From: Parcubacteria group bacterium Greene0714_7
GTDB taxonomy: Bacteria; Patescibacteria; Paceibacteria; UBA9973; UBA2103
Assembly (NCBI GenBank): GCA_007378985.1
Contig: VMHB01000003.1
Span: 1-64,000 of the forward strand
Length of the DNA: 64,000 nucleotides
Direction: 5' to 3'
The stretch's first letter is position 1. The number at the start of each line of letters is the position of its first letter. The position numbers and the translations under genes are program-made. A model generated the notes under the pieces. That model searched no databases. It had not been told where the DNA came from and saw only the letters and a list, made by a program, of their open reading frames with translations. Below are positions 15,253 through 24,056 of this stretch, one piece after another.

Positions 15253-17196
15253 ATGTACGGCTTCCGCCCTATGGTTACATATGGAATTTTTGCCTCCGCA
15301 CTTATTCTCTGTTTCGTCGCAACTCCGACATTTGCTGCCACCCCATCAATGGTGGTTGATGGGGGGTCAAACACCATCACCTCTCTCAATCAAACCACAA
15401 TAGTGGTAAGTGGAAATTCTGGACTGGACGGTATTGGTGGCACATTTCGTTCAGGAACCTCTACAGTGACTTTAGTGGACTCTGTCGGCACTATCCTCAC
15501 TGCTGAGAAAGTATTTACTTCTCTTGATTCAAAAACTTACTCGCTCTCTTTTGACACAACGTCTTTGGTTGATGGCTCTATTACTGTCTCTCTTGAAACT
15601 ATTGCTACGGAAGGAAACACCGTTGGTTCTCTTTCGTCCGTAATAGTAAAACAAACAATCGCGTCTACTCCTGACTTTGAATTCTTTATTCTCCCAAGCG
15701 CGACTGATTCGACTGAGTGTGTAAGTCGTTCAATAGAATTTCTTTCATACAGTTCTACTACCCCGACAAATAAAGTTGTATGTGTTCTTCTTTCAACAAC
15801 TACAGCAGAAGTGTTCTCGGCTATTAATACTAACGCGCACTTATTTACTACAAACGATTCGTTTGTTTTTACATTCAATGACTCTTTGGGAAACACTGGC
15901 GCAAACACTGTGACGGTTACAAATATCGATACCACCGTACCATTTATTTCAATTACTACTCCTGAAAATGCAACGACCACTGGTCAAACACTGACACCGA
16001 GCGTATCTGCAACTGACTCAAATACTGTCACTCTTGATTGTGTGCTCGACGGGGCGCCACTTACTGATTGTGTGTCCCTTATCGGCGGGCTTATGGGAGG
16101 GAATCACACATTTACGGTGAACGCTCTTGACTCAGCCGGCAACACTTCAGCGAGTTCCTCGGCATTTACCGTCGCGTTTGCTAACCCGCTTCTTTCGTTT
16201 GTCGCATCCTCTTCCCCTTTAGTTCTTTTACCTATTGACCAAACCGCCACGACGACACTTCAAATTGCTTCAGGTACTGGCACATCAACGATTGCTATTC
16301 CAGTTGGCACCTCAATAACGAGGAGTGATGCCAGTACTTTATTACCGGCAGATATTTCAACGTTGTCTCTCGACGGCTCTACGTTTGCGAACGTTGCAAC
16401 CGATGCTGTGATTGACGGGGCACTACAGTGGGGAATTCCTACAGTCGGACTCGAGTTTTCAAATGCTGTAACCATCAGTATGTATGTTGGCACCGCGTTA
16501 AACGGAACAACGCTTTCTGTCTATCGATCGCTCGACCTCACGAGTGGATGGACGCAGGACGGGTTAGTAACGTCGACGTGTGTTGTAGCGGACGGTCTTT
16601 GCGCGTTTCAAACAACAAAAGCATCCTATTTTGCTAGCGTACATGTTCCTGCTCCAGCCCCTGCGCCAAGCGGTGGAGGTGGAGGTGGCGGGGGAGGAGG
16701 TGGCGGAATTATTGGTGGGGTTAGTGTCTCTGCTTTAAATACCAATTCGTCTAGTGTATCTACTCCGACCGCAGTGCTAGCGACACCAATAGAAACTGTT
16801 CAAGTCTCCGGAAGTGTAGGTAGCGTCTTAGGTGTATCTACATTCAATTTTACTCGCACACTTAGGGTGGGTTCTAAAGGTGAAGATGTAAAGGCACTTC
16901 AGGAACGACTTCGCGATGAGGGGGTATACTCTGGCCCCGTAACCTCTTATTTCGGCATGTTAACTGAAAAAGCAGTAAGAGCGTACCAGGAAAAGAACGC
17001 TCTCCCTGCTGTCGGCATTGTCGGACCAATGACACGTGAGGTTCTAAATAAGGGAGTGGTACAGAAAACACCAGTACAAACACAAACGCTCAGTGACGCT
17101 CAGGTGTCAGCAATACTTGAACTTCTTCAGTCATTTGGCGCAGATGCTACTGTGATTACAAATGTTAGCGCATCCCTCGGCAAATCATTGCCATAA
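15253..17196 (+). CDS. Secreted Ig-like repeat protein with peptidoglycan-binding domain
   Basis: A 647-residue exported protein. The signal peptide ends near FVATPTFAATP. Several Ig-like, Thr/Ser-rich beta domains follow (for example FTFNDSLGNTGANTVTVTNID and MGGNHTFTVNALDSAGNT), then a poly-Gly linker at ~475-490, then a PG_binding_1 domain (LRVGSKGEDVKALQERLRDE ... KAVRAYQEKN ... VGPMTREVLNKG). It probably attaches to the cell wall through the C-terminal domain. The second Met (residue 7) is an alternative start. The next exported gene begins 9 nt downstream, suggesting an operon. Confidence 0.85.
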   Translation: MYGFRPMVTYGIFASALILCFVATPTFAATPSMVVDGGSNTITSLNQTTIVVSGNSGLDGIGGTFRSGTSTVTLVDSVGTILTAEKVFTSLDSKTYSLSFDTTSLVDGSITVSLETIATEGNTVGSLSSVIVKQTIASTPDFEFFILPSATDSTECVSRSIEFLSYSSTTPTNKVVCVLLSTTTAEVFSAINTNAHLFTTNDSFVFTFNDSLGNTGANTVTVTNIDTTVPFISITTPENATTTGQTLTPSVSATDSNTVTLDCVLDGAPLTDCVSLIGGLMGGNHTFTVNALDSAGNTSASSSAFTVAFANPLLSFVASSSPLVLLPIDQTATTTLQIASGTGTSTIAIPVGTSITRSDASTLLPADISTLSLDGSTFANVATDAVIDGALQWGIPTVGLEFSNAVTISMYVGTALNGTTLSVYRSLDLTSGWTQDGLVTSTCVVADGLCAFQTTKASYFASVHVPAPAPAPSGGGGGGGGGGGGIIGGVSVSALNTNSSSVSTPTAVLATPIETVQVSGSVGSVLGVSTFNFTRTLRVGSKGEDVKALQERLRDEGVYSGPVTSYFGMLTEKAVRAYQEKNALPAVGIVGPMTREVLNKGVVQKTPVQTQTLSDAQVSAILELLQSFGADATVITNVSASLGKSLP

Positions 17197-17205
17197 TTAA
17201 AAAAA

Positions 17206-18186
17206 ATGAAAAAATTCTTTTGGCACATCAAGAACTACTTTATTCCGACAGTTGGAAATAAGTATCATCCTCATTTTTTCAGGAAAGAAACAGCGATAGC
17301 TATCGGCGCTGTTTTGGTGTTTCTTCAAATAGGGTATTTTCTTCATACGACCCTTGTCTTTAATAAAACAGGATTCTTGGCGGCGGTGTTGCCGGGAGTA
17401 CTCACTGCGCTCACCAATAATGATCGTGCCACAAACGGTGTCGGCACACTCACAGAAGAACCACTACTCACACAAGCGGCAGAAAAGAAGGCAGCCGACA
17501 TGGCGGCAAAAGGATACTTTGCACATGTAGCACCGGACGGTACAACCCCATGGTATTGGCTTGATTTGGTGGGATATAACTACACGTACGCAGGGGAGAA
17601 CTTGGCAGTTAATTTTACTGATTCAAAAGACGTAGAGGACGCGTGGATGAAGTCACCAACACACCGTGCTAACATAGTGAAGTCTGAGTTTACACGCATT
17701 GGCATTGGTACGGCTCAAGGATTGTACCAAGGGAAGGAGGTAACTTTTGTTGTCCAATTTTTCGCCACCCCCGCATCACCAGATGCCAAAAAAATATTGT
17801 CTCCCACTCCAACAAAAACAACTCCCGTAAAGACTGTGCCTGCAACAGAGTTGGCCACTTCAGATGATGCGCCTGTGCCCTCGAAGGTATTGGGTTCTGA
17901 AACGAAATCAACCGTAAGCGCAAAGAATCCAGTGATGGAAAGTATTGTATCGGCGACAGCATCGCCGAACCACACGCTTCTCTACATCATCGGCGGCTTG
18001 ATCGCACTTATTGCGACCCTCCTTTTCCTTGCCATTTTCATCCACGTAAAGGTGCAGTATCTCGGAGTAATTGGAGGAGGGTTATTGCTCCTCGGTCTTG
18101 CTATAGGCTCCTTCTACTTCACCGCTGAAACTCGCATCTCGAACGTGAATCTGCCAGCTGATTCTCAATCTGCCAGCACTCGCTAG
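17206..18186 (+). CDS. CAP/SCP-domain membrane protein
   Basis: A 326-residue protein. An N-terminal hydrophobic helix (about 30-50) is followed by a CAP (SCP/PR-1) domain at ~75-200 with DMAAKGYFAHVAPDGTTPW, GENLAVNF, AWMKSPTHRANI and FTRIGIG motifs. A Thr/Pro-rich linker leads to two C-terminal hydrophobic helices (LLYIIGGLIALIATLLFLAI and LGVIGGGLLLLGLAIGSFYF). Bacterial CAP proteins are surface or secreted and their activity is mostly unknown. A role in contact with another cell is only inference. It probably forms an operon with the preceding gene. Confidence 0.88.
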   Translation: MKKFFWHIKNYFIPTVGNKYHPHFFRKETAIAIGAVLVFLQIGYFLHTTLVFNKTGFLAAVLPGVLTALTNNDRATNGVGTLTEEPLLTQAAEKKAADMAAKGYFAHVAPDGTTPWYWLDLVGYNYTYAGENLAVNFTDSKDVEDAWMKSPTHRANIVKSEFTRIGIGTAQGLYQGKEVTFVVQFFATPASPDAKKILSPTPTKTTPVKTVPATELATSDDAPVPSKVLGSETKSTVSAKNPVMESIVSATASPNHTLLYIIGGLIALIATLLFLAIFIHVKVQYLGVIGGGLLLLGLAIGSFYFTAETRISNVNLPADSQSASTR

Positions 18187-18238
18187 GGTATAAACCACAA
18201 CCAAGAGGAATTTCTGATCCCTGATTAAGGGTGTTCCT

Positions 18239-18272
18239 ATTCCTATATATCAGTTAATTGATATATAGGAAT
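18239..18272. repeat. Perfect 14-bp inverted repeat
   Basis: ATTCCTATATATCA (18239-18252) and its complement TGATATATAGGAAT (18259-18272) are separated by 6 nt. It sits between the CAP gene and the next promoter. The stem is AT-rich and has no T-run. Confidence 0.85.
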
Positions 18273-18302
18273 GAAGGTTGAATTTAGGGCCTGAACGGGT
18301 GC

Positions 18303-18336
18303 TTGACATAATTACAATATGGTGGTAACATATTGT
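18303..18336 (+). promoter_or_regulatory. Promoter with overlapping operator-like inverted repeat
   Basis: -35 TTGACA (18303-18308), a 17-nt spacer, and -10 TAACAT (18326-18331). An 8-bp perfect inverted repeat, ACAATATG (18314-18321) and CATATTGT (18329-18336), spans the spacer and the -10 box. This is the layout of a repressor operator. The regulator is not known. Confidence 0.8.
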
Positions 18337-18366
18337 ATATTGTAAGGGTGTTAACTAACTAAAAGT

Positions 18367-18687
18367 ATGGCTGAAAATCTGATTGGAAGAAGTTTTGCTA
18401 TAGAAAGGGGAAATTCACAGGCTTACGAAGTAGAGTCTGGAAAATCTGTTCGTGCGAGTGCGCACACACTCAACCGTAGACTTATTGGTTTGTCTAAGTT
18501 TTTATTGGGTGCAGCTGGTGTTGCAGCTACAGTCACGGCTGTCGCCATTACAGGTATGGCTGGATTTCTACCCGGCTTGTCGCTAGGAGCTGCATTTACG
18601 TATCTAGGAGTTGACGGGCTTCGTGAGCTCGTAACAGGAAAAACATATTATGAGTCACTGCGTGCTACCTATAGAGCAAGTGCATAG
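18367..18687 (+). CDS. Small membrane protein with own promoter and terminator
   Basis: A 106-residue protein: charged N-terminus (1-40), hydrophobic Ala/Gly-rich hairpin (FLLGAAGVAATVTAVAITGMAGFLPGLSLGAAF, in two segments), then a soluble tail. No family recognised. The architecture is close to that of the 11381 gene, though sequence identity is not obvious. A consensus promoter with a putative operator precedes it and a terminator-like hairpin follows, so it is a regulated single-gene unit. Confidence 0.7.
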   Translation: MAENLIGRSFAIERGNSQAYEVESGKSVRASAHTLNRRLIGLSKFLLGAAGVAATVTAVAITGMAGFLPGLSLGAAFTYLGVDGLRELVTGKTYYESLRATYRASA

Positions 18688-18698
18688 TAACTAAAACT

Positions 18699-18719
18699 CC
18701 CCGAGGTTTCGCCTCGGGA
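18699..18719 (+). terminator. Terminator hairpin
   Basis: CCCGAGG-tttcg-CCTCGGG stem (18700-18718), followed by the T-rich TGTTTCAAATTT. It ends the 18367 gene and may also serve the converging minus-strand gene. Confidence 0.75.
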
Positions 18720-18759
18720 TGTTTCAAATTTCCCCTAAACTCTAATCGCTAGTCCTTTT

Positions 18760-19332
18760 TCAAAACGGCAATGTATGCGTGATGGAAGCAGATTTTTTTG
18801 ATTCCCAACTACTCGTATCGAGGGCGATGTCTTTTTTCTTTCCGAAGTCTGAATATGTTACTTTCCCATTCTTGAGTGCGTATTCATAAATATCTTTTGT
18901 GATGCGCACATCATCAATACAGTATTTAATTACTTTCTCTTTCTTGCCTTCGTTCCACCACTTTATGGCATCAAGTCCGTTACCGCTTTTCTTTTTACCC
19001 AAGGTTCCCGAAGCGACTGAATCAAGTTTGATGCGTCTTCCGAGTACATTCTTTATTTCCGCCAGCAGGTCTAAACTTCTAATTTTTGTAAGATCTCCCG
19101 CGTAATATCTATTGAGAATAGGAATATCAAAATGGTCTGAGTTGTAGCCGATAAGCAAGTCCGCTCGCTCTAGAATGGGCCAGAGTTTTGGCAATTCTTC
19201 TACTTCGTAGGAAGTAAATAAATCGGTTTCTGTATCATGAATACAAGCAACTGTGAGGTTCATGGTTGATGGGTCGAATGTGCCACCTATGGCGGCATTT
19301 GTGGTTTCAATGTCGAGAGTGATTCGGCGCAT
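18760..19332 (-). CDS. RNase H-fold 3'-5' exonuclease (YprB/DnaQ-like)
   Basis: A 190-residue protein of the RNase_H_2/YprB type. The acidic motifs of a DEDD exonuclease are present: ITLDIETTN (Asp, Glu), LIGYNSDHFDIPIL (Asp) and YCIDDVRITKDIYEYA (YxxxD final motif). It is the last gene of a minus-strand run (small membrane protein, PH-domain protein, hisS, exonuclease), starting 19 nt after hisS. Substrate (DNA or RNA) unknown. Confidence 0.8.
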   Translation of the reverse strand: MRRITLDIETTNAAIGGTFDPSTMNLTVACIHDTETDLFTSYEVEELPKLWPILERADLLIGYNSDHFDIPILNRYYAGDLTKIRSLDLLAEIKNVLGRRIKLDSVASGTLGKKKSGNGLDAIKWWNEGKKEKVIKYCIDDVRITKDIYEYALKNGKVTYSDFGKKKDIALDTSSWESKKSASITHTLPF

Positions 19333-19351
19333 AGCGAGGAGGGGATAGCGT

Positions 19352-20569
19352 TTAGGGTTTAGTGTTTAGGAAAGTAGCAATGTCCGAAAGGGGAAGGGTT
19401 TTTTCGGAGCTGGTGGCGAGGGTTTTGATGGTGAGCGTGCCAGATTCTTTTTCTTTCTCTCCGTAGACTGCAAAGCAGGGTATAGCAAGCTTCAGTGCTG
19501 TTTTTATATGGTCGCCTATTTTTTCATGTTTCATGCCAACGGCAACATTTACCCCGCTCTTCCGTAGAGTATCTGCAACACTCGCAACATTTTCAGATTC
19601 ACTTTCACTTTGAGGTGCAAGATAGAGATGTGTTGCGGGAGTGAGGGCAGGCATAAGGTCGTGTGTTTCTAAGAAATCTCTTGCAATGACATCGCCCATA
19701 GCAAAACCAACAGCAGGTACTTCTTCAGAGCCGTACTGACCTACAAGGTTGTCATATCTACCACCGCCAAACATAGAACGTTTGTTTTCAGGATTAGTAT
19801 CGAACACTTCGAAAACGATGCCAGTGTAATACTGAAAACCACGCACAATTTCAGGATTGAATTCAGTATTAGTGATACCTAAGGTTGTTAGTTGCCTGCG
19901 AGTCTCTACAATGTCCGGGCTTTCGTGAATTTTAAATGAACCACCAGCAAGAGCGCTCATCTCATCTTCGTATTCTTCATGCGGAATTTTTCCTTTCCTG
20001 TCCATGAGCGCAGCGATTTTTTTGTGGTTTATTGCAGGGATGTCACGACGAGCAAGTTCGGCGTTCAATGCTGATCTGCTCCCAATTTTTATTACGAAGT
20101 CAGTGTCGGATGCACCGAGTTCCATCATGACACGATAGGCAAGAGCGATGATTTCCACATCTGCGTCTATTCCTGTGACACCAAATAGGTCGGCATTTAA
20201 CTGCCAAAACTCACGCAAGCGTCCTCGCTGTGGTCGCTCGTAGCGGAAGAAATTTTGAATGGAGTACCAACGAAGAGGGAAGCCAAGTTCTCGTTTACGG
20301 CTCGCCACCATACGCGCAACGGTTGGCGTCATTTCGGGGCGTAGTGTAACTGAGCGATCGCCACGATCAGTAAATGTGTATGTTTGTTCATTTACTATTT
20401 CCTCGCTCGTTTTTGCCATATAGAGTTCTGTCGACTCCAAAATAGAGGCATTGTACTCTTCATAGCCAAAAGACTCTGATGCACGGCGCATGGCACCAAA
20501 AATGTGTTTTTGTATTCGCTCGTCTTCGGGATAAAAATCCCGAACGCCTTTGTAAGGATCAATCGTCAT
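19352..20569 (-). CDS. hisS: Histidyl-tRNA synthetase
   Basis: Class II synthetase charging tRNA-His, 405 residues. Motif 2 is seen around TLRPEMTPTVARM and FFRYERPQRGRLREFWQLN, the histidine-specific RGFQYYTGIVFEVFD, and motif 3 near GFAMGDVIARD. A C-terminal anticodon-binding domain follows. The final residues FLNTKP and the TAA stop are encoded by a CCCTAAA-type word repeat, so the original end may have been different. It starts 6 nt after the PH-domain gene. Confidence 0.96.
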   Translation of the reverse strand: MTIDPYKGVRDFYPEDERIQKHIFGAMRRASESFGYEEYNASILESTELYMAKTSEEIVNEQTYTFTDRGDRSVTLRPEMTPTVARMVASRKRELGFPLRWYSIQNFFRYERPQRGRLREFWQLNADLFGVTGIDADVEIIALAYRVMMELGASDTDFVIKIGSRSALNAELARRDIPAINHKKIAALMDRKGKIPHEEYEDEMSALAGGSFKIHESPDIVETRRQLTTLGITNTEFNPEIVRGFQYYTGIVFEVFDTNPENKRSMFGGGRYDNLVGQYGSEEVPAVGFAMGDVIARDFLETHDLMPALTPATHLYLAPQSESESENVASVADTLRKSGVNVAVGMKHEKIGDHIKTALKLAIPCFAVYGEKEKESGTLTIKTLATSSEKTLPLSDIATFLNTKP

Positions 20570-20575
20570 CTTAGT

Positions 20576-21142
20576 TTATTCATGCGCTGCAGGTTTTGCA
20601 CCGAATACACGAATTTTTTCTTCTTGCGCCTCTCGAATAATTTTCTCTATACTGACAGGGTTTGGAATCTCGCTCATGAGAAATTCCGCTTTTGCTGCGG
20701 CTGTCTGCACTTTGATACTTCCGAAATTGAGTATGGTGCCTACAATACCATCAACGTGCGTTTCTATATCTTGAATATGATCAAGTGTTAGAAGTGTCGC
20801 AACATTGCGATTGAAAAATCCGATTTGGTCTATATCAATAATGCGCCAGTTGGTGATTATCCAAAGATCGTAGTAATAATCTGTCCAGCGTGCAAATAAG
20901 AGATGCCAAATCATAAGTGTCCAAAGAGAAGCAAAAAAGATTACTACGCCAGGTGGTACGGATGGAAGTCCTCCTCCTTGCGCGGAAATTCCAAATGCTA
21001 TTGGTATTAAAAAGAATGGGGCAATAAATAGAATGCCGAGCCAGAAAATTTCACGGAATAATACAAACCAATGATGACGGACTAACGCGACTACACGCTC
21101 GCCATCTCTAAAATCTTTGAGTTCAAAGGGGTTGTATGACAT
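20576..21142 (-). CDS. Membrane protein with bacterial PH domain (bPH2-type)
   Basis: A 188-residue protein. Two hydrophobic helices (about 30-50 and 65-90) are followed by a bPH_2 (DUF304) domain: YYDLWIITNWRIIDIDQIGFFNR and ILNFGSIKVQTAA are typical. It is predicted to be membrane-embedded with the PH domain in the cytoplasm. Role unknown. It lies between a 72-residue membrane protein (3-nt gap) and hisS. Confidence 0.85.
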   Translation of the reverse strand: MSYNPFELKDFRDGERVVALVRHHWFVLFREIFWLGILFIAPFFLIPIAFGISAQGGGLPSVPPGVVIFFASLWTLMIWHLLFARWTDYYYDLWIITNWRIIDIDQIGFFNRNVATLLTLDHIQDIETHVDGIVGTILNFGSIKVQTAAAKAEFLMSEIPNPVSIEKIIREAQEEKIRVFGAKPAAHE

Positions 21143-21145
21143 ATG

Positions 21146-21364
21146 TTATAGAGCTCCAATACCTGTGAGCATGCCACCGATGAGGATAACAATGCCTATC
21201 AGGTATACCGGTATGGCAATCCATACCAGAGGATACATAAACCCAAAGCGGAGCCAGTGGAAGAGTTCTGTAAAAACAAAGTACGCGGTTACTACTAGAG
21301 CAATTGCAAAGAAAAACCAAAATATCATTCCAACATCTGTAGGTAGTGTGGTTACTGGAGGCAT
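21146..21364 (-). CDS. Small two-helix membrane protein
   Basis: A 72-residue protein with two hydrophobic helices (VGMIFWFFFAIALVVTAYF and YPLVWIAIPVYLIGIVILIGG). I chose the ATG at 21364 because a CATAAT -10 box lies 6 nt upstream (leaderless pattern). A longer ORF to 21412 would begin inside word-repeat DNA. First gene of the operon leading to hisS. No family recognised. Confidence 0.65.
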   Translation of the reverse strand: MPPVTTLPTDVGMIFWFFFAIALVVTAYFVFTELFHWLRFGFMYPLVWIAIPVYLIGIVILIGGMLTGIGAL

Positions 21365-21380
21365 AGAACTATTATGCCAT

Positions 21381-21469
21381 GAGCTAGCCACTAGGGGCGA
21401 GCCAATAGCCACTAGGGTTTAGGGAAAGATTTTGATTATCTGACCGCCCTAATGGCTACACCCTGGTGG
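21381..21469. repeat. Word-repeat gap (CCACTAGGG / TGGCTAAC type)
   Basis: Carries AGCCACTAGGGGCGAGCC, AATAGCCACTAGGGTTTAGGG and CCCTAATGGCTACACCC with their near-inverted forms. Closely similar to 7142-7243. Confidence 0.75.
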
Positions 21470-22246
21470 CTAACCTCTCCTCAAGACGCTATATCGCAAC
21501 ACACCATACTGGTCTTGTTTGGTTTCCGCGCCAAAGTCATGTTCTTTGGCGCATTTTTGGATCATTTCTGCATGTTCAGGTTCATGTTCAATATACATAA
21601 GTCCTTTAGGGTTTAGGTGGGCCCCTGCTCCAACAATTAATCTTCGTATGAGCGCAAAGCCATTCTCGTCAGCAAACAGTGCTTTTTTAGGTTCATAGGC
21701 GAGGACTGAGGATTCAATTAAGTTAAGGCGACTTTCTGATAGGTACGGTGGATTTGCACACACAATGTCATATGAATTAGTGATGCCATCCCAAACATCG
21801 GTGCGTAGTATGTGCGTGCGTGTTTCATCGATTCCGTTTTCGCGCACATTTTTTTGGATAGTAGAGAAGTGGAGTTCCTCTAGTTCGCCAAAGTCCACTT
21901 GAGTGTTAGGAAGGTGCTTGAGCAATGCCACACCAACACATCCCGATCCGGCAAACAAATCCAAAATCCGAAGCGGTTTTTTGATAGCTTTCAGGTGCCA
22001 GCTTTCAGCTTTCAGCTTTTTTATAACAGCTTCAACCCAAAACTCTGTTTCAGGACGAGGAATCAATGGGTGCGAGTCTAAAAATATCTTGCAATCTAAA
22101 AATGGAACGAAGCCAATCACATAGGCGAGTGGTTCACCGTTCTCGATTCTGAGTACATCAGTTTCATACTCTGAATTTTTTACGCCGTTATACTTTTCTC
22201 GAAGAAGAAATTCTTTTTCCACCGCTCTATTTGAAGAATAATCCAT
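21470..22246 (-). CDS. prmC: Release factor glutamine methyltransferase PrmC/HemK
   Basis: A 258-residue SAM methyltransferase that modifies the GGQ glutamine of peptide release factors. Visible motifs are PRPETEFWVEAVI, the SAM loop ILDLFAGSGCVGVALL and catalytic VCANPPYLSE (NPPY). Residues ~74-86 (KKLKAESWHLKAIKK) come from AGCTGAAAGC-type word-repeat DNA placed in frame just before the SAM loop. It is divergent from the S41-like gene. Confidence 0.93.
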   Translation of the reverse strand: MDYSSNRAVEKEFLLREKYNGVKNSEYETDVLRIENGEPLAYVIGFVPFLDCKIFLDSHPLIPRPETEFWVEAVIKKLKAESWHLKAIKKPLRILDLFAGSGCVGVALLKHLPNTQVDFGELEELHFSTIQKNVRENGIDETRTHILRTDVWDGITNSYDIVCANPPYLSESRLNLIESSVLAYEPKKALFADENGFALIRRLIVGAGAHLNPKGLMYIEHEPEHAEMIQKCAKEHDFGAETKQDQYGVLRYSVLRRG

Positions 22247-22270
22247 GATTCACATGGTAGTATCTCACAG

Positions 22271-23620
22271 ATGAGCTTTAATACTCCGCAATTGCATACA
22301 GTGAGGTTATTTATTCTCCGACATCAGTTGGTTCTTATATTGGTCGCAACAGTTATTGCGCTTTCCTCTGGTGGTGCATATGTGTGGGCACAAGTGAAGT
22401 CAGCTGAGTCAGCAATACACTACCAGACACCAGAAGAGGCAGATGTGTATGTCCGTTTTGATATGGAAGTGTATGACTCGATAACTTCTAATTACTGGAT
22501 GAAGCCTGAGGATTTAAAGTTGCCAGAGTTATTTCGACTATCCGTGGAGAAAGTTACAGCTACAACAACAGTATTAGTTACTCCTGATAGAGCGGGTACC
22601 GCAAAGATGCTTGAGGGCGCCTTTAGATTGGCAACTTCCACTGAAAATAAACGACAAATAGCGCTGAATATTGGTGCCGTTGTTCTCTATAACCTTCCTC
22701 CTGCAGGTCGTGACGGTATTCTTTCAAAAAAAGAAGAGGTGGCCCTCCGAGAAAATGTAAGCAACATTGATTCATCAAAAGATTTATATCAAAATCTTGG
22801 ACTTGAGAAAGGCGCTACGTCTGCGGAGGTGACGGCGGCATATAAGAAGAAAGCTGCGATTTTTGCAAATGCAACTTCAACCGAAGATAAGGCAGCGCTT
22901 GCGGTGGCAACCTACGCACAATCAGTCCTCACTAATAATAATTCAAAGGCATTGTATGACTCTGCAGGTATAGAACCTACAGTGTTTCCGCATACGCTCG
23001 GCTCTACGCTCTATCTTCATATTAATAAAATATCCCCAACAACTCTTCGCGAGTTTGGTCTGGCTGTTGATGCAGCATCAACAACACCGGGGCTTAGCAG
23101 TATGGTCTTAGACTTGAGAGGGAACATTGGTGGATCACTAGACTTTCTGCCTGCTTTCTTCGGTCTTTTTGTGGGAGCAAATCAATATACTTTTGATTTA
23201 TTTCATCAAGGAGAGTATCAGGTAGAGCGAACAACTCAAGAAAAGTTTCCATTGGTATCACGCTATTCTGAAATCGCCATTCTGACTGACGCAATGACAC
23301 AGTCCACTGCAGAATTAACTGCGGCAACATTCAAGAAATTTAACCGCGCACATGTAGTTGGTGGAACCACACGAGGGTGGGGCACTGTTGAAAATACTTA
23401 TCCATTGAAGACTGTTATAGACCCTACTACCAGCTACTCACTTCTTCTTGTGAACTCCATTACTCTTCGGGAAGATAACCAGCCTGTTGAGGGCAGAGGA
23501 GTTGATCCGGATGTGGATACCAGCAAATCTGGATGGGAGAACAAACTATCTAATTATTTTGATTCGACTAGTTTGATCAACGCAATTCGTAAAACTGCCA
23601 CAAAACCTCCTCTTAAATAA
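22271..23620 (+). CDS. S41 (CtpA-like) peptidase homologue with J-like insert; catalytic Lys missing
   Basis: A 449-residue protein. An N-terminal anchor (~15-40) and a helical region are followed at ~171-234 by a DnaJ-like segment (DLYQNLGLEKGATSAEVTAAY ... ALYDSAGIEP) lacking the HPD tripeptide. This sits where CtpA proteins carry PDZ. The S41 core follows, with MVLDLRGNIGGSLDFLPAFF and a catalytic block with Ser345 (TQSTAE). The catalytic Lys 25 residues later is Trp370 (TTRGWG for TFGKG). The protein may be non-catalytic. A TAGTAT box 7 nt before ATG suggests a leaderless mRNA. Confidence 0.85.
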   Translation: MSFNTPQLHTVRLFILRHQLVLILVATVIALSSGGAYVWAQVKSAESAIHYQTPEEADVYVRFDMEVYDSITSNYWMKPEDLKLPELFRLSVEKVTATTTVLVTPDRAGTAKMLEGAFRLATSTENKRQIALNIGAVVLYNLPPAGRDGILSKKEEVALRENVSNIDSSKDLYQNLGLEKGATSAEVTAAYKKKAAIFANATSTEDKAALAVATYAQSVLTNNNSKALYDSAGIEPTVFPHTLGSTLYLHINKISPTTLREFGLAVDAASTTPGLSSMVLDLRGNIGGSLDFLPAFFGLFVGANQYTFDLFHQGEYQVERTTQEKFPLVSRYSEIAILTDAMTQSTAELTAATFKKFNRAHVVGGTTRGWGTVENTYPLKTVIDPTTSYSLLLVNSITLREDNQPVEGRGVDPDVDTSKSGWENKLSNYFDSTSLINAIRKTATKPPLK

Positions 23621-23639
23621 ACAGCAACTAACGAAAGTT

Positions 23640-24056
23640 TTATAAACCACGGCATCTCTCACCTGCGAAGTTCACGCTCTCACAGTACCTTGAAAGTTCA
23701 TCTGATTCTCTCATCGTTCGCTCTTGAGCTGTCTCTCTATCTCTTCTTTGAGCTGGAGTCTCCCTTGCCAAACGTTCATTAATAAGTCGTACTCCAACTG
23801 CAATCAGATTTTGGTCGCCACCACAGACATCTCCGAAGTTTGGTTCCTGTCCAGCTTTTACTCTGTCCCACTGGCGTTGATCATTTTCAACACAGTCAGC
23901 AAGTACTCTTGGTGAAAGTTCCCATCCGTCATAGTTAGAAGCTCTACTCTGCCCCCACGCACCACCCGCACCACCAAATAAGGCACCAGCAATAGCCAGT
24001 GCTGCACCCCAAGGTTTCTTTTGAGTATCATGTCGGCCTTCGTATCTTGATCCCAT
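23640..24056 (-). CDS. Small exported Cys-containing protein, duplicate A
   Basis: A 138-residue protein. After MGSRYEGRHDTQKKP a hydrophobic signal-like segment (WGAALAIAGALFGGAGGAWG) is followed by a charged Arg/Glu-rich helical region with four cysteines (DCVEN, DVCGG, RYCESV, ERCRGL). No family recognised. The first 36 residues are nearly identical in DNA and protein to those of the next upstream gene. Its start overlaps that gene in another frame. Confidence 0.7.
   Translation of the reverse strand: MGSRYEGRHDTQKKPWGAALAIAGALFGGAGGAWGQSRASNYDGWELSPRVLADCVENDQRQWDRVKAGQEPNFGDVCGGDQNLIAVGVRLINERLARETPAQRRDRETAQERTMRESDELSRYCESVNFAGERCRGL

Noticed and set aside
15537..15980. Minus-strand ORF of 147 codons under the Ig-like gene
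   Set aside because: It is a shadow of a Thr/Ser-rich coding region on the plus strand with no independent start signals.
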